Below are positions 15,440 to 24,124 of a DNA stretch of 64,000 bases, one piece after another (the first letter of the stretch is position 1; every line of letters begins with the position of its first letter). Origin of the DNA: Subtercola endophyticus. GTDB lineage: Bacteria > Actinomycetota > Actinomycetes > Actinomycetales > Microbacteriaceae. The stretch covers positions 3,038,001 through 3,102,000 of the forward strand of contig NZ_CP087997.1 of assembly GCF_021044565.1 (NCBI RefSeq), in the 5' to 3' direction. The notes below the pieces were generated by a model, which ran no database searches, was not told the origin of the DNA, and saw only the letters and a program-made list of their open reading frames with translations. The position numbers and the translations under genes are program-made.

Positions 15440-16396
15440 ATGACGAGTCGCAGACCGAGCAGCGTGCTCATCAGAGAGGTCGGGCCTCGTGATGGGTTTC
15501 AGAACGAGCCCGAGGTCATTCCCACCGCAGAGAAGATCCGCCTCATCAATGCGCTGGGCCGAGCCGGCTTCAGCCGCATCGAGGTGGCGAGTTTCGTTCG
15601 CCCCGACGTCATCCCGCAGCTCTCCGACGGCGTCGCCGTATTAAAGGGAATCGACCTGCCCCCCGAGGTGTCGCGCATGGTGCTCATTCCGAACAGCAAA
15701 GGGCTCGATAACGCGCTCGCCGTGCGCGAGTATTTCGACGAGGCATCCATTTTCGTCAGTGCTTCAGAAACGCACAACATGAAGAACATCAATCGCACGG
15801 TCGAGCAGACCATGGCCGACGACACGGTGATGGCCACCCGCATTCTGGATGCCGGGCTGAAACTCGACGCCGTGATCGCCACCTCGTTCGGCTGCCCCTA
15901 CGAAGGAAAGGTGCCGCTCGACCGGGTTCTCGGGCTCGCCGAGCGATTCGCCGAGCTGGGAGCAACCGAGATCGGCTTCGGCGACACCACCGGCATGGCC
16001 AACCCCGCCTACGTCTCCGACTTCTTCGAGGCAGCCTTCGAACGCCTTCCGGGCGTCGAACTGACCGCGCACTTTCACAACACGCGCGGCCAGGGCCTGA
16101 CGAACGCCTATGCGGCCCTCGAGGTGGGCTGCCACAGCTTCGAGTCGAGCTTCGGTGAACTGGGTGGATGCCCGGTTCCGGCCGGCTCGACCGGAAACAT
16201 CGCCACCGAAGACCTGGTCAGCATGTTCGAAGAGATGGGCGTCGATACCGGTCTTGACCTCGGTCTCGTCATCGACGCAGCCCGCGAGGCGCAGACCTGC
16301 CTCGGGCGAAAGCTCACCAGCCACTCGATTCTCGCCGGGCCCGTCGATTGGACGGGCACGCTCGTCAGTCACGGAACACCACTGGAACACCTCTGA
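15440..16396 (+). CDS. hydroxymethylglutaryl-CoA lyase-like protein
   Basis: A 318-residue DRE-TIM-type lyase: REVGPRDGFQNE near the N-terminus (catalytic Arg/Asp), SFGCPYEGKV, GDTTGMANPAYVSD, AHFHNTRGQG (metal His pair) and the catalytic Cys loop GELGGCPVPAGSTGNIATED. Family members cleave HMG-CoA or related 3-hydroxy-3-alkylglutaryl-CoA to acetyl-CoA and a keto acid. In this operon it suggests a methyl- or isopropenyl-branched degradation product, as expected if the ring carries an alkyl substituent (inference). A strong GAGAAGGAG precedes ATG 15440. Acetyl-CoA plus acetoacetate from leucine breakdown is an alternative, but no leucine genes are nearby. Confidence 0.88.
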   Translation: MTSRRPSSVLIREVGPRDGFQNEPEVIPTAEKIRLINALGRAGFSRIEVASFVRPDVIPQLSDGVAVLKGIDLPPEVSRMVLIPNSKGLDNALAVREYFDEASIFVSASETHNMKNINRTVEQTMADDTVMATRILDAGLKLDAVIATSFGCPYEGKVPLDRVLGLAERFAELGATEIGFGDTTGMANPAYVSDFFEAAFERLPGVELTAHFHNTRGQGLTNAYAALEVGCHSFESSFGELGGCPVPAGSTGNIATEDLVSMFEEMGVDTGLDLGLVIDAAREAQTCLGRKLTSHSILAGPVDWTGTLVSHGTPLEHL

Positions 16397-16464
16397 AACA
16401 CCGCTGAACACCCGAATCAGCACCCGCACCACCCACCCGCATCAGACATCAATGGAGATCAAGA

Positions 16465-17223
16465 ATGAGTAACAGAGTCGCGTTCGTCACGGGCGGAGCC
16501 TCGGGCATCGGCAAGGGAATCGCCCTCGCCCTCGGCGCAGCCGGCTACCGGGTCGCCGTCGCCGACCTGAACGCCGAGGCAGCGAGCGGCGTGGCCGACG
16601 AGATCTCTGCGGCGGGCGGCGAGGCGCTGCCGGTCACTATCAACGTGACAGACAGCGCGTCGGTCGGTGCGGCGGTTCAGACCGTCGGCACCGAGTTCGG
16701 CCCCATCGAGATCGTGGTCAACTGCGCCGGCTGGGACGACTTCATGAACTTCGTCGATACCACCGAAGACTTCTGGGACAAGATCATCGACCTCAACTTC
16801 AAGGGCCAGCTGCGCGTGACCCACGCCGTCGTGCCGGGCATGATCGAGCGGGGCTGGGGGCGCGTCATCAATATCGGTTCCGACGCCGGGCGTGTGGGGT
16901 CGTCTCTCGAAGCGGTGTATTCCGGCGCGAAGGGCGGCACCATCGCCTTCACGAAGACACTGGCCCGCGAGGTCGCGACGAGCGGTGTCACCGCGAACAC
17001 TGTCTGCCCCGGGCCCACCGACACCCCCGCACTGCGCAAGTTCGCCGACCAGTCCGGCGCCGACGCCGAGAAGGTCATCTCGGGCATGACGCGGGCCGTT
17101 CCGATGCGCCGCCTGGGAAAGCCGAGCGACATTGCGGCTGCCGTCGTCTTCTTCGCCTCCGAAGAGACGAGCTACATCACCGGTCAGACGCTGTCGGTCA
17201 GCGGCGGCCTCACGATGGCGTAG
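16465..17223 (+). CDS. badH: 2-hydroxycyclohexanecarboxyl-CoA dehydrogenase (BadH-like SDR)
   Basis: A 252-residue SDR that follows Rhodopseudomonas BadH segment by segment from memory: VTGGASGIGKG, VVNCAGWDDFMNF, GSDAGRVGSSLEAVYSGAKG (Ser139, Tyr152, Lys156), VCPGPTDTPAL and the C-terminal GQTLSVSGGLTMA. BadH oxidises 2-hydroxycyclohexane-1-carboxyl-CoA to the 2-keto form with NAD. The next two genes supply the preceding hydratase and the following ring hydrolase, which strongly supports the call. It lies in the 11044-18865 operon, with GGAG before the start. Confidence 0.88.
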   Translation: MSNRVAFVTGGASGIGKGIALALGAAGYRVAVADLNAEAASGVADEISAAGGEALPVTINVTDSASVGAAVQTVGTEFGPIEIVVNCAGWDDFMNFVDTTEDFWDKIIDLNFKGQLRVTHAVVPGMIERGWGRVINIGSDAGRVGSSLEAVYSGAKGGTIAFTKTLAREVATSGVTANTVCPGPTDTPALRKFADQSGADAEKVISGMTRAVPMRRLGKPSDIAAAVVFFASEETSYITGQTLSVSGGLTMA

Positions 17224-17234
17224 GGGGGCAGCTG

Positions 17235-18023
17235 ATGCCCGAAAGCACGTCAGAGGCAGTGAGCTGGCAGTGGGCCTCGCCCGGCGTACTGCTCGTCGAC
17301 CTGCACAGCGCGCCCGCAAATGCGCTCGGCACCGCCATCATCACGGGACTGGATGCCGCGCTCGACGCAGCGCTCGCACCTGAGGCCGGCACGAAGGTCA
17401 TCGTCATCTCGTCGTCGATCGCGGGCTTTTTCGCCGCCGGCGCCGACATCAAACTCATGGCCTCGATCGATTTCGCGGGCTTCGAGAGTTACGGCGATCA
17501 ACTCCGCGCCGTCGTCGACCGTCTCGCGAATGCACCGGTGCTGGCCATCGCCGCTGTTGAGGGGCTGGCCCTCGGCGGCGGACTCGAAGTGACGCTCGCC
17601 TGCACCCTTCGTGTAGCCGGCGGCGACGCCCAGTTCGGGCTGCCCGAGGTGAAACTCGGGCTCATTCCTGGCGCCGGCGGAACCCAGCGACTACCGAGGC
17701 TGGTCGGCCGCGGCCGAGCGCTCGACATCATGCTCACCGGTCGCCAGGTCAGCGCCGCGGATGCCCATTCCATCGGCCTGGTCGACCGCCTGGCTCTGCC
17801 CGGCGAAGCTCTCACCGAAGCGCTCGCGCTTGCGAAGACGTTGACCCGGGCATCCGCACCCGCCCAGGCGGCCGTCGTGCGCACTGTCGACGCTGCCTTC
17901 GACCTGCCGTTGGCCGAGGGAAACGCCTTCGAGCGGGCGCAGATCGCCGACCTCTTTCAGCACGGCGAAGGCCAGGAGGGCATCGCCGCCTTCGTCGAAA
18001 AGCGCCGACCCGATTTCTCCTGA
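17235..18023 (+). CDS. badK: cyclohex-1-ene-carboxyl-CoA hydratase-like (BadK-like crotonase)
   Basis: A 262-residue crotonase with the standard catalytic pair: Glu in EGLALGGGLEVTLAC and Glu in FGLPEVKLGLIPGAGGTQRL. It also has FFAAGADIKLM and a C-terminal AFVEKRRPDF. The overall look is that of a canonical enoyl-CoA hydratase, and BadK belongs to this group. The specific name rests on its position between BadH-like and BadI-like genes, where hydration of the ring double bond is required. It begins 11 bases after badH. Confidence 0.75.
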   Translation: MPESTSEAVSWQWASPGVLLVDLHSAPANALGTAIITGLDAALDAALAPEAGTKVIVISSSIAGFFAAGADIKLMASIDFAGFESYGDQLRAVVDRLANAPVLAIAAVEGLALGGGLEVTLACTLRVAGGDAQFGLPEVKLGLIPGAGGTQRLPRLVGRGRALDIMLTGRQVSAADAHSIGLVDRLALPGEALTEALALAKTLTRASAPAQAAVVRTVDAAFDLPLAEGNAFERAQIADLFQHGEGQEGIAAFVEKRRPDFS

Positions 18024-18073
18024 CTCACCGCTCTTCACCAATCGCCATTTCCCGAAAGGACACCCCCGACAAC

Positions 18074-18865
18074 ATGGAATTCACCGATATCACGTACGAG
18101 GTCGAGAACGGCCTCGCCTGGATCACCATCAACCGCCCGGAACGCTACAACTCGTTTCGCGCACGAACGGTCGACGAGCTCATCCACGCCTTCAAACTCG
18201 CGTGGAGCAGTGACGAAGTCGGAGCGATTACGCTCACCGGGGCGGGCGAAAAGGCGTTCTGCACCGGCGGCGATCAGAAGCAGCGAGCCGAGACGGGCGA
18301 CTACGGCCCGTCAGAATCCGGACTGTTCGAGGTGGAGTCGTTGCACCGCGTCATTCGTGACGTGCCGAAGCCGGTCATCGCGGCGGTGAACGGCTTCGCC
18401 ATCGGCGGCGGCCACGTTCTGCACATGCTCTGCGACCTGACGATCGCGTCTGACAACGCCATCTTCGGCCAGAACGGCCCGCGCGTCGGCTCGTTCGACG
18501 CAGGGTTCGGCACCGGGTACATGGCCCGCATCATCGGCGAGAAGCGCGCCCGCGAGATCTGGTTTCTCTGCCGCAAGTATTCGGCAGAGCAGGCCGAGGC
18601 CTGGGGCCTCATCAACAAGGTCGTCGCGCCCGATCAGCTGAAGGCCGAAGTGCGGCAGTGGGCCGATGAGATCTTGAACCTGTCGCCGACGTCTCTGAAG
18701 GTGCTCAAGCAGTCTTTCAACACCGACACCGAACACTTCGCGGGTATCGGGCAGATGGCGTATTCGAGTCTTCGCCTGTTCGGAGAATCGCCCGAGGCCC
18801 TGGAAGGCATCACCGCTTTCAACGAAAAGCGCGCCCCGAACTTCGCGCCCTACCGCGGAAATTGA
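18074..18865 (+). CDS. badI: 2-ketocyclohexanecarboxyl-CoA hydrolase (BadI-like)
   Basis: A 263-residue crotonase of the MenB/BadI branch. It matches BadI in FTDITYEVENGLAWITINRP, GAGEKAFCTGGDQKQR, VNGFAIGGGHVLHMLCDLTI, GPRVGSFDAGFGTGYMARII, GEKKAREIW-like GEKRAREIWFLCRKYSAEQA and a C-terminal EKRAPNFAPY. BadI opens the six-membered ring hydrolytically, giving pimeloyl-CoA from the unsubstituted substrate. This is the key ring-cleaving step of the island. CGAAAGGA lies about 14 bases before ATG 18074. It is the last gene of the long operon. Confidence 0.88.
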   Translation: MEFTDITYEVENGLAWITINRPERYNSFRARTVDELIHAFKLAWSSDEVGAITLTGAGEKAFCTGGDQKQRAETGDYGPSESGLFEVESLHRVIRDVPKPVIAAVNGFAIGGGHVLHMLCDLTIASDNAIFGQNGPRVGSFDAGFGTGYMARIIGEKRAREIWFLCRKYSAEQAEAWGLINKVVAPDQLKAEVRQWADEILNLSPTSLKVLKQSFNTDTEHFAGIGQMAYSSLRLFGESPEALEGITAFNEKRAPNFAPYRGN

Positions 18866-18889
18866 TCCGTCGAAGCGGATCTCGCTAAA

Positions 18890-18918
18890 TGGTTGAATTA
18901 ACGTTTGGTTAGTCCTAA
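18890..18918 (+). promoter_or_regulatory. weak FadR/GntR-type operator, site F
   Basis: TGGTTGAATT, nine bases, TTAGTCCTAA. A separate TGGTTAGTCC (18906-18915) matches the first half-site with one mismatch. It lies in the 160-base gap before the ligase gene at 19028. It is less well conserved than sites A, C, E, G and H. Confidence 0.4.
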
Positions 18919-19027
18919 TCTAATGTACGACGGTTTTGTCTAGTTCGTCATAGAACGTGTAGAGCTTTCGAGAGCACCGCGCACAACAACCGCAATGAAC
19001 GTAACGACCTGCAATGAAGGAGAGTCG

Positions 19028-20677
19028 ATGAATGCTCTGAACGCACCACTCACGGTGTCGAGTTGGCCCGCCGAGGCGAGCAAGGGCGTGCGTGAGATAG
19101 CACTGCCCGGGTTGTTACGTGAAGCGGCGGCCGACGTGCCAGATCGTCTTGCCCTCGTCGACGGTGTCGCCGAGCCCTCCGCCCGCCGCCATTGGAGTTA
19201 CGCGGAATTTCTCGCCGACACCGAAAAGGTCGCCCGCGGGCTCTTGCGTTCGTTCGAGCCCGGAGACCGCATAGCGATTTGGGCGCCGAACGCTGCGGAG
19301 TGGGTCATTCTGCAGCAGGCCATCGCGATGGCCGGCATGCTCGTCGTGGCGATCAACCCCGCCTACCGAGAGCACGAACTCGAGTACGTGCTCTCGCAGT
19401 CGGGCGCGGTGGGCATCTTCTTCGTCGACGAGTACCGCGGGTGCAATCTGCGCGAGATGATTCTCTCGGTCTCGCCGCACACCCCGGCTCTGCGCGAATT
19501 GATCAGCTTCACCGAGTGGAACGACTTTCGAGAGTCCGGCGACCCGGCGCAGGAGCTTCCGGCGGTGAAGCCCCTCGACCCCGTGCAGATTCAGTACACC
19601 TCGGGCACGACCGGCTTTCCGAAGGGCGCGCTGCTGCACCACAAGGGCATCGTCAACGAGGCGGCCTTCGTCGGCCAGCGGGCCGGAATGACCGATGGAG
19701 CGGTGTGCATCAATGGGATGCCGATGTACCACATCGGCGGCGGCGCGGTCACAGAGCTGGCGACCATCGCGGCTCATGGCACCTACGTCGTGATGCCTGC
19801 CTTCGATGCCGCGCTGACGCTCGAGCTCTTCGAGACCTATCGGGGCACCCATTCCCTCATGGTGCCGACGATGCTTCTGGCCGTTCTCGAGCATCCCGAC
19901 AGCCAGACTCGAGATCTGTCGAGCATCCAGACCATCTTGTCGGGAGCGGCGACCGTTGCAGAGGCTCTGGTCTTGCGAGTGAATGAGCAACTCGGCTGTG
20001 ACTTCAGCATTCTCTTCGGTCAGACCGAGATGCACGGCGTCATCAGTCAGACCAGAATCAGCGACTCGCCGGCCGACCAGGCGACCACGGTCGGGCAGCC
20101 GCTGCCCGAGCTCGAGGTGAAGATCGTCGACCTCGAGACCGGCGACGTGATGCCGCTCGGTGAGCAAGGCGAGATTCTCTGTCGGGGCTACCAGAACATG
20201 CTCGGGTACTACAACATGCCCGACGAAACCGCGGCGACCATCGAAGCAGATGGGTGGCTGCACATGGGCGACCTCGGCACCATGGACGAGCGGGGATTCA
20301 TCAAGATCACGGGGCGCGTGAAAGACATGATCATCCGTGGCGGCATGAACCTCTACCCGCGCGAAATCGAAGAACTGCTGTTCTCGCACCCCGACATCGC
20401 CGAGGTTGTGGTGGTGGGTATACCCGACGAGAAGTGGGGCGAACAGGCCGGTGCGATCATCCGGCTGAAGGCGGGCGCAACGCCGCCGTCGCCCGCCGAG
20501 CTCAAGTCGTGGTGCCGCGAGCGCATCTCTGCGCACAAGACGCCCGCACACTGGTTCTTCACGGAGGCCTACCCGATGACACCGTCGGGCAAGGTTCAGA
20601 AGTTCGTACTGCTCGAGCGCATCACGGCGGGCGAGCTGGTTGCTGTCGAGGTGCCGCTGGCGGTCGCGCAGCACTGA
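19028..20677 (+). CDS. acyl-CoA synthetase (AMP-binding, FadD family)
   Basis: A 549-residue ligase with the P-loop IQYTSGTTGFPKGALLHHKG, LFGQTEMHGVISQ (A5), WLHMGDLGTMDERGFIKITG with RVKDMIIRGGMNLYPREIEE (A7/A8) and the MTPSGKVQKF lysine. This is the general FadD/benzoate- or cyclohexanecarboxylate-ligase layout. AAGGAGAG four bases before ATG 19028 fixes the start. It is transcribed alone from the site F promoter and ends facing the PaaX gene. With the ligases at 3298 and 7049 it gives the island three different acid-activating enzymes. Confidence 0.88.
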   Translation: MNALNAPLTVSSWPAEASKGVREIALPGLLREAAADVPDRLALVDGVAEPSARRHWSYAEFLADTEKVARGLLRSFEPGDRIAIWAPNAAEWVILQQAIAMAGMLVVAINPAYREHELEYVLSQSGAVGIFFVDEYRGCNLREMILSVSPHTPALRELISFTEWNDFRESGDPAQELPAVKPLDPVQIQYTSGTTGFPKGALLHHKGIVNEAAFVGQRAGMTDGAVCINGMPMYHIGGGAVTELATIAAHGTYVVMPAFDAALTLELFETYRGTHSLMVPTMLLAVLEHPDSQTRDLSSIQTILSGAATVAEALVLRVNEQLGCDFSILFGQTEMHGVISQTRISDSPADQATTVGQPLPELEVKIVDLETGDVMPLGEQGEILCRGYQNMLGYYNMPDETAATIEADGWLHMGDLGTMDERGFIKITGRVKDMIIRGGMNLYPREIEELLFSHPDIAEVVVVGIPDEKWGEQAGAIIRLKAGATPPSPAELKSWCRERISAHKTPAHWFFTEAYPMTPSGKVQKFVLLERITAGELVAVEVPLAVAQH

Positions 20678-20707
20678 CCGTCGGCCAGCGTCGACGGCGC
20701 ACGTTGC

Positions 20708-21640
20708 TCAGCGGTTCGGCGAATTGATTCTCTGCCACTGCTCGGCGACGTCTGCCGCCCAGCTCGCGCGCAGCGCCTGAAGGTGACGCGCAGTGCGTCG
20801 GCCGACCCAGTCGGGCAGCAGGGCCTCGGGGAGTTGCGGGTCGGAGAAGGGAAAGCGCTGCAGCTCGCTCAGTATACGAATGTGCGTGAAGAGCTGATCG
20901 TCTCCCGGCTGCGGATTCGGGTCGCGAAACTCTTCGAGCACGGCCTCGTAGTCTTCGGCTACCGCGTCGAGATCCCAGCCGCGCCGCACAATGTCGGGCT
21001 CGGTGAGGCCCACAGAATCGGCCGTACCGAGAAACGACATCGTCTCTTCTGTCAGGCCGAGCCGGTCGATCACGGCGGCCACCTGATCGCGGCGCTCGGT
21101 GTGCGGGCTGAGCCAGACTCCGGCAGAGGGATTGCCGAAGCCGGCCCACTCCAGATCGCTGTACAGGCGCTTCCGGTTGGCGCGCAGAGCCTGAGGCACG
21201 GTCACCAGCAGAACGAGCCAGCGGCCGTCCCACGAGTCGAACGGGTCGCTCAACGACGCGACGCGGCGCGAGCCCTCGGCGAAGGTCTGCACCAGCGAGG
21301 GACTGAGGGTCCAGCTCACTTCACGGCCGTGCCGGTGCGCCTGGATCCAGCCCGAATCCGAGCCGCGCACGATGGCCTGCCGCGCCGTGCGCTCCTCGAT
21401 TCCGACACCGTTCATGGCATAGAGCAAGGCCGACGTGCGGGCGGGCTCGCCGCTGTGCCAGACGAGTTCGCCGAGAATGGTCAACAACAGAGACCGTGCA
21501 CTACCGCGGGTCAGATCGGCGTGGCCGCCCTTGCGCTCACGCGGTGCGGTCGCCGTCGCCGGCGTCTCCGCTGATGTCGCCGCGTCTGGTGTCGCCGCGT
21601 CTGGTGTCGCCGCCGCCGATGTCGCTGCTGCCGCCGTCAT
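20708..21640 (-). CDS. PaaX-family transcriptional regulator
   Basis: A 310-residue protein. After a low-complexity Ala/Thr/Pro tail (about 35 residues, encoded by a 15-bp DNA repeat) comes a PaaX N-terminal winged helix (RSLLLTILGELV, ERTARQAIVRGSDSGWIQA). The PaaX core follows with WDGRWLVLLVTVPQALRANR and KRLYSDLEWAGFGNPSAGVW, and a C-terminal PaaX domain (ESxGRRTARHLQ-like region). PaaX represses phenylacetate genes and is released by phenylacetyl-CoA. This one closes the dehydratase/reductase operon and probably senses an aryl- or alicyclic-CoA (inference). AGAGG lies six bases before ATG 21640. Confidence 0.88.
   Translation of the reverse strand: MTAAAATSAAATPDAATPDAATSAETPATATAPRERKGGHADLTRGSARSLLLTILGELVWHSGEPARTSALLYAMNGVGIEERTARQAIVRGSDSGWIQAHRHGREVSWTLSPSLVQTFAEGSRRVASLSDPFDSWDGRWLVLLVTVPQALRANRKRLYSDLEWAGFGNPSAGVWLSPHTERRDQVAAVIDRLGLTEETMSFLGTADSVGLTEPDIVRRGWDLDAVAEDYEAVLEEFRDPNPQPGDDQLFTHIRILSELQRFPFSDPQLPEALLPDWVGRRTARHLQALRASWAADVAEQWQRINSPNR
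21571..21630. repeat. 15-bp tandem repeat within the PaaX gene
   Basis: Four 15-base units (CTGGTGTCGCCGCGT and variants) encode a DAATP-type pentapeptide repeat in the disordered N-terminal tail of the PaaX protein. The copy number may vary between strains. Confidence 0.75.
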
Positions 21641-21706
21641 GCGCCACCTCTCTGCCGAATGTCGGCTCGAGGGCCGCTTCATCCATTCTGCACGAGAGAT
21701 AAAGCG

Positions 21707-22690
21707 CTACTGGCCCTCCGGTCGCAGACCCGCCCCGACGAGGTGGTTCAACTGCAAGATGACCGAGACAGGTCGATGCTCGTGCGTGTCGAGGTGGCCG
21801 TCACAGTCCGCGCAGTGCGGTGCGCCGGCAGATTGCGCCGCGACGAGCTGCCGCTCCGTGTCGACGTCGGCGATGGCTTTCGACAGAGTGCCCAGATGCT
21901 CGTCGCGCGCGATCAGCGCCGCACCCAGGGCGCCGGCGATCTGCGGATCGTCGAGCACTTCGATCGGCTGCCGAAGCGCCTCTGAGAGAAACTTGATGAG
22001 CGCGGGATTCTTCGCCACTCCGCCGGTCATCACGACCGGACTCGCCTTACCCACCTGGGCGATCAGACCGAGCGTGCGCCCGGCCACCGCTCGATGCACG
22101 GAGGCCGAGATGTCGGCCTTATCGGCCCCCTGAGCGAGCAACGAGATGACTTCCGTCTCGGCGAACGTCGCGCACATGCTGCTCACCTCGAGGTCTGTGC
22201 TGCCGTCGAGCGCGAGTTGCGCCACCTCGGGCAGGTCGACCTCGAGCGCACGGCTGAGCACATCGAAGAACCGCCCCGTGCCGCTCGCGCACCGGTCGTT
22301 CAGCGCAAATCGGTCGACCAGGCCTTCGTCGTCGACCGCGATGGCTTTGCTGTCTTGGCCGCCGATGTCGATGACGAGGCGTACCCCGGGCGACAATGCC
22401 GCAGCGCCCCGAGCGTGACAGGTGATCTCGGTGAACATCTTGTCGGCGCCCGGCACCAAGCGGCGGCCGTAACCGGTGCTGATCGTTCGAACGATGTCTT
22501 CGGGCCGAAGCTGCGCTTCAGCGAGCACCGCCTCCATCGCGACGCGCACGCCCTCACGGCTCACGGCACCCATCTGCACGACGCGCGACGACACCATGTC
22601 GCCGGCGCTGTTCACGATGACAGCCTTGGCTGTCGTCGACCCGAGATCGACTCCCATCACGAACCATTCAGCCGCATTGCTCTCCGCCAT
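21707..22690 (-). CDS. ATP-dependent activator of 2-hydroxyacyl-CoA dehydratase/benzoyl-CoA reductase (BadF/BadG/BcrA/D family)
   Basis: A 327-residue ASKHA-fold ATPase. GVDLGSTTAKAVIV (phosphate 1) is near residue 13, STGYGRRLV near 71, IDIGGQDSKAI near 108, and adenosine loop MTGGVAKNP near 221. Cys134 (NDRCASGTGRFF) and Cys173 (SMCATFAETE) are 39 residues apart, as in HgdC of Acidaminococcus, where they hold a [4Fe-4S] cluster shared by the homodimer. It would drive ATP-coupled one-electron transfer to the enzyme encoded just upstream. A single activator gene resembles 2-hydroxyacyl-CoA dehydratases rather than class I benzoyl-CoA reductases, which have two. The tail adds an unusual CADC with several His residues (about 292-305). 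Confidence 0.9.
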   Translation of the reverse strand: MAESNAAEWFVMGVDLGSTTAKAVIVNSAGDMVSSRVVQMGAVSREGVRVAMEAVLAEAQLRPEDIVRTISTGYGRRLVPGADKMFTEITCHARGAAALSPGVRLVIDIGGQDSKAIAVDDEGLVDRFALNDRCASGTGRFFDVLSRALEVDLPEVAQLALDGSTDLEVSSMCATFAETEVISLLAQGADKADISASVHRAVAGRTLGLIAQVGKASPVVMTGGVAKNPALIKFLSEALRQPIEVLDDPQIAGALGAALIARDEHLGTLSKAIADVDTERQLVAAQSAGAPHCADCDGHLDTHEHRPVSVILQLNHLVGAGLRPEGQ

Positions 22691-22701
22691 GATCGCTTCT
22701 C

Positions 22702-24090
22702 CTAGACCTTCGCCCGCTGCTGGTCGATCGACTCGAGCATGGCGACCAGGCCGCTCTCCAGCGACTCGTCTTTGTAGAACGCGGCGTCGGCGACGTCGCC
22801 CTCGAACGAGAACGACTTGATACCGCGGTCGCGCTCGGCCGTTCTGGCGAGAATGTGCTGCGGATTCGTCATGGCGCGGCACGTACGGGTGGAGTGGAAC
22901 GCGATGCCGTCGATGGCGTATTCATCGCACCGCTTCAGCAGGAGCTCCTCCATGATCTTCAGCCCGTGGTTGATGGGGCAGATGAGGTAGTGCTGAGCCA
23001 TGCCGAGCAGCGGCCGGTCGAGGTCGATCAGCTGGGGCTCTTGCCAGAACGAGTCGTGGGTGTACCGGCCCGCCACCACGGCGACGTCGAACTCGGCGAA
23101 CTTGCGGGTGAGAAAGCCGAGCTTGTTCCAGTTCATGATGCCGTCGAAGTAGACCCGATAGCGCTCGTTCTGCACCGCAGAGATGTTGTTGACGATGCGC
23201 TGCTGAATCTCGTCTTTCACCGCCTGAAAGTAGTCCACGAGCAGCTGGTTCGCCGGCAAGAAGTTGATGGGCGCGATGCTCGCCACCCAGTCCCAGTACG
23301 TGGCGGGGGTCGGCGCCGCGGCGCACAGCGCCATCGCCTCCAGCCGCAGTTCGGAGGCCCGCTTGATGTACGACATGTTTTCGCTCAGCGCGTCCCAGTC
23401 GAACGGCTTCTTGGTCTGGTACTCGATGAACTCGATCAGCTTCTTGAGCTGCTCTTCGACGTAGAGCGGCGTCTTCTCCCACTCGGTACCGCGCAGGTAT
23501 CCGGAATCTTTCTTGTTGCCCCAGATCATGGGAAGCGACACGTTGAAGATCGGAAAGTCTTTGCCGAACACGCGGTACGTCATCGCGTCCCACTGCTGAC
23601 CGGTGCTGCAACCGGCGTAGGCGTTCACGAAGAAGTCGGGAGACGGGAGCTTCGAGGCGAGTTGGTCCTGATCGACCATGCCCACGATTCCGGACTGCTT
23701 CTCGGTGATGCCCTTCTGCGTCATCACGGCGCAGCCCAGGTGGGTACGGGCGTAGGAACACAGCTCGGCGATGTAGCCGTACTCCTCGCCGGCCTGCTGC
23801 GCAGGGCCCTCCAAGTGCATGGCCGCGAGGCGAGCGGAAAACGCTTCGCCGTGGCACCACTCCAGGCCGGCGGCCTGGAAGATCGGGTTGAGCGCGGTGC
23901 CGTTGTACCAGACCACGTGCTTGCCGCGCTCTTTGGCGGTGAAGATGTTGTCCCAGTACTCGGCCACCATCTTGCCGCCGAGGCTTGTGCTCTTCAGCCG
24001 GTTCGATTTGTCGACCACCTCGAGCGTGCGTGTTCGGGTGGGCGAGAGGTCGAGCGACTGCTTCGTCGAAAGCGAGAGATCGAGTGTCAT
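22702..24090 (-). CDS. 2-hydroxyacyl-CoA dehydratase/benzoyl-CoA reductase-type subunit (BcrB/HgdA-like)
   Basis: A 462-residue HgdB-superfamily protein. Three Cys in the expected [4Fe-4S] ligand contexts are visible: C111 (ELCSYARTHLGC), C161 (YAGCSTGQQWDAM) and C404 (HSTRTCRAMTNP). ERYRVYFDGIMNWNKL (309-324) resembles the ERYRVVVEGPPNW segment of Thauera BcrB. This subunit and its partner at 24125 would form a heterodimer that takes an electron from the activator. The chemistry is either ring reduction of an aryl-CoA or removal of water from a 2-hydroxyacyl-CoA, and the sequence alone does not decide. It lies 11 bases upstream of the activator gene and 34 after its partner. Enzymes of this type are usually oxygen-sensitive, notable in this genomic style. 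Confidence 0.88.
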   Translation of the reverse strand: MTLDLSLSTKQSLDLSPTRTRTLEVVDKSNRLKSTSLGGKMVAEYWDNIFTAKERGKHVVWYNGTALNPIFQAAGLEWCHGEAFSARLAAMHLEGPAQQAGEEYGYIAELCSYARTHLGCAVMTQKGITEKQSGIVGMVDQDQLASKLPSPDFFVNAYAGCSTGQQWDAMTYRVFGKDFPIFNVSLPMIWGNKKDSGYLRGTEWEKTPLYVEEQLKKLIEFIEYQTKKPFDWDALSENMSYIKRASELRLEAMALCAAAPTPATYWDWVASIAPINFLPANQLLVDYFQAVKDEIQQRIVNNISAVQNERYRVYFDGIMNWNKLGFLTRKFAEFDVAVVAGRYTHDSFWQEPQLIDLDRPLLGMAQHYLICPINHGLKIMEELLLKRCDEYAIDGIAFHSTRTCRAMTNPQHILARTAERDRGIKSFSFEGDVADAAFYKDESLESGLVAMLESIDQQRAKV

Positions 24091-24124
24091 GTCGTGATCC
24101 TTAATGATCGGTGTCGCTGCAGGG

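Noticed and set aside
19115..20674. Long minus-strand open frame of about 519 codons opposite the acyl-CoA synthetase
   Set aside because: It is a GC-driven antisense shadow; the plus strand encodes a full ligase with all motifs, and the minus frame shows no family pattern.
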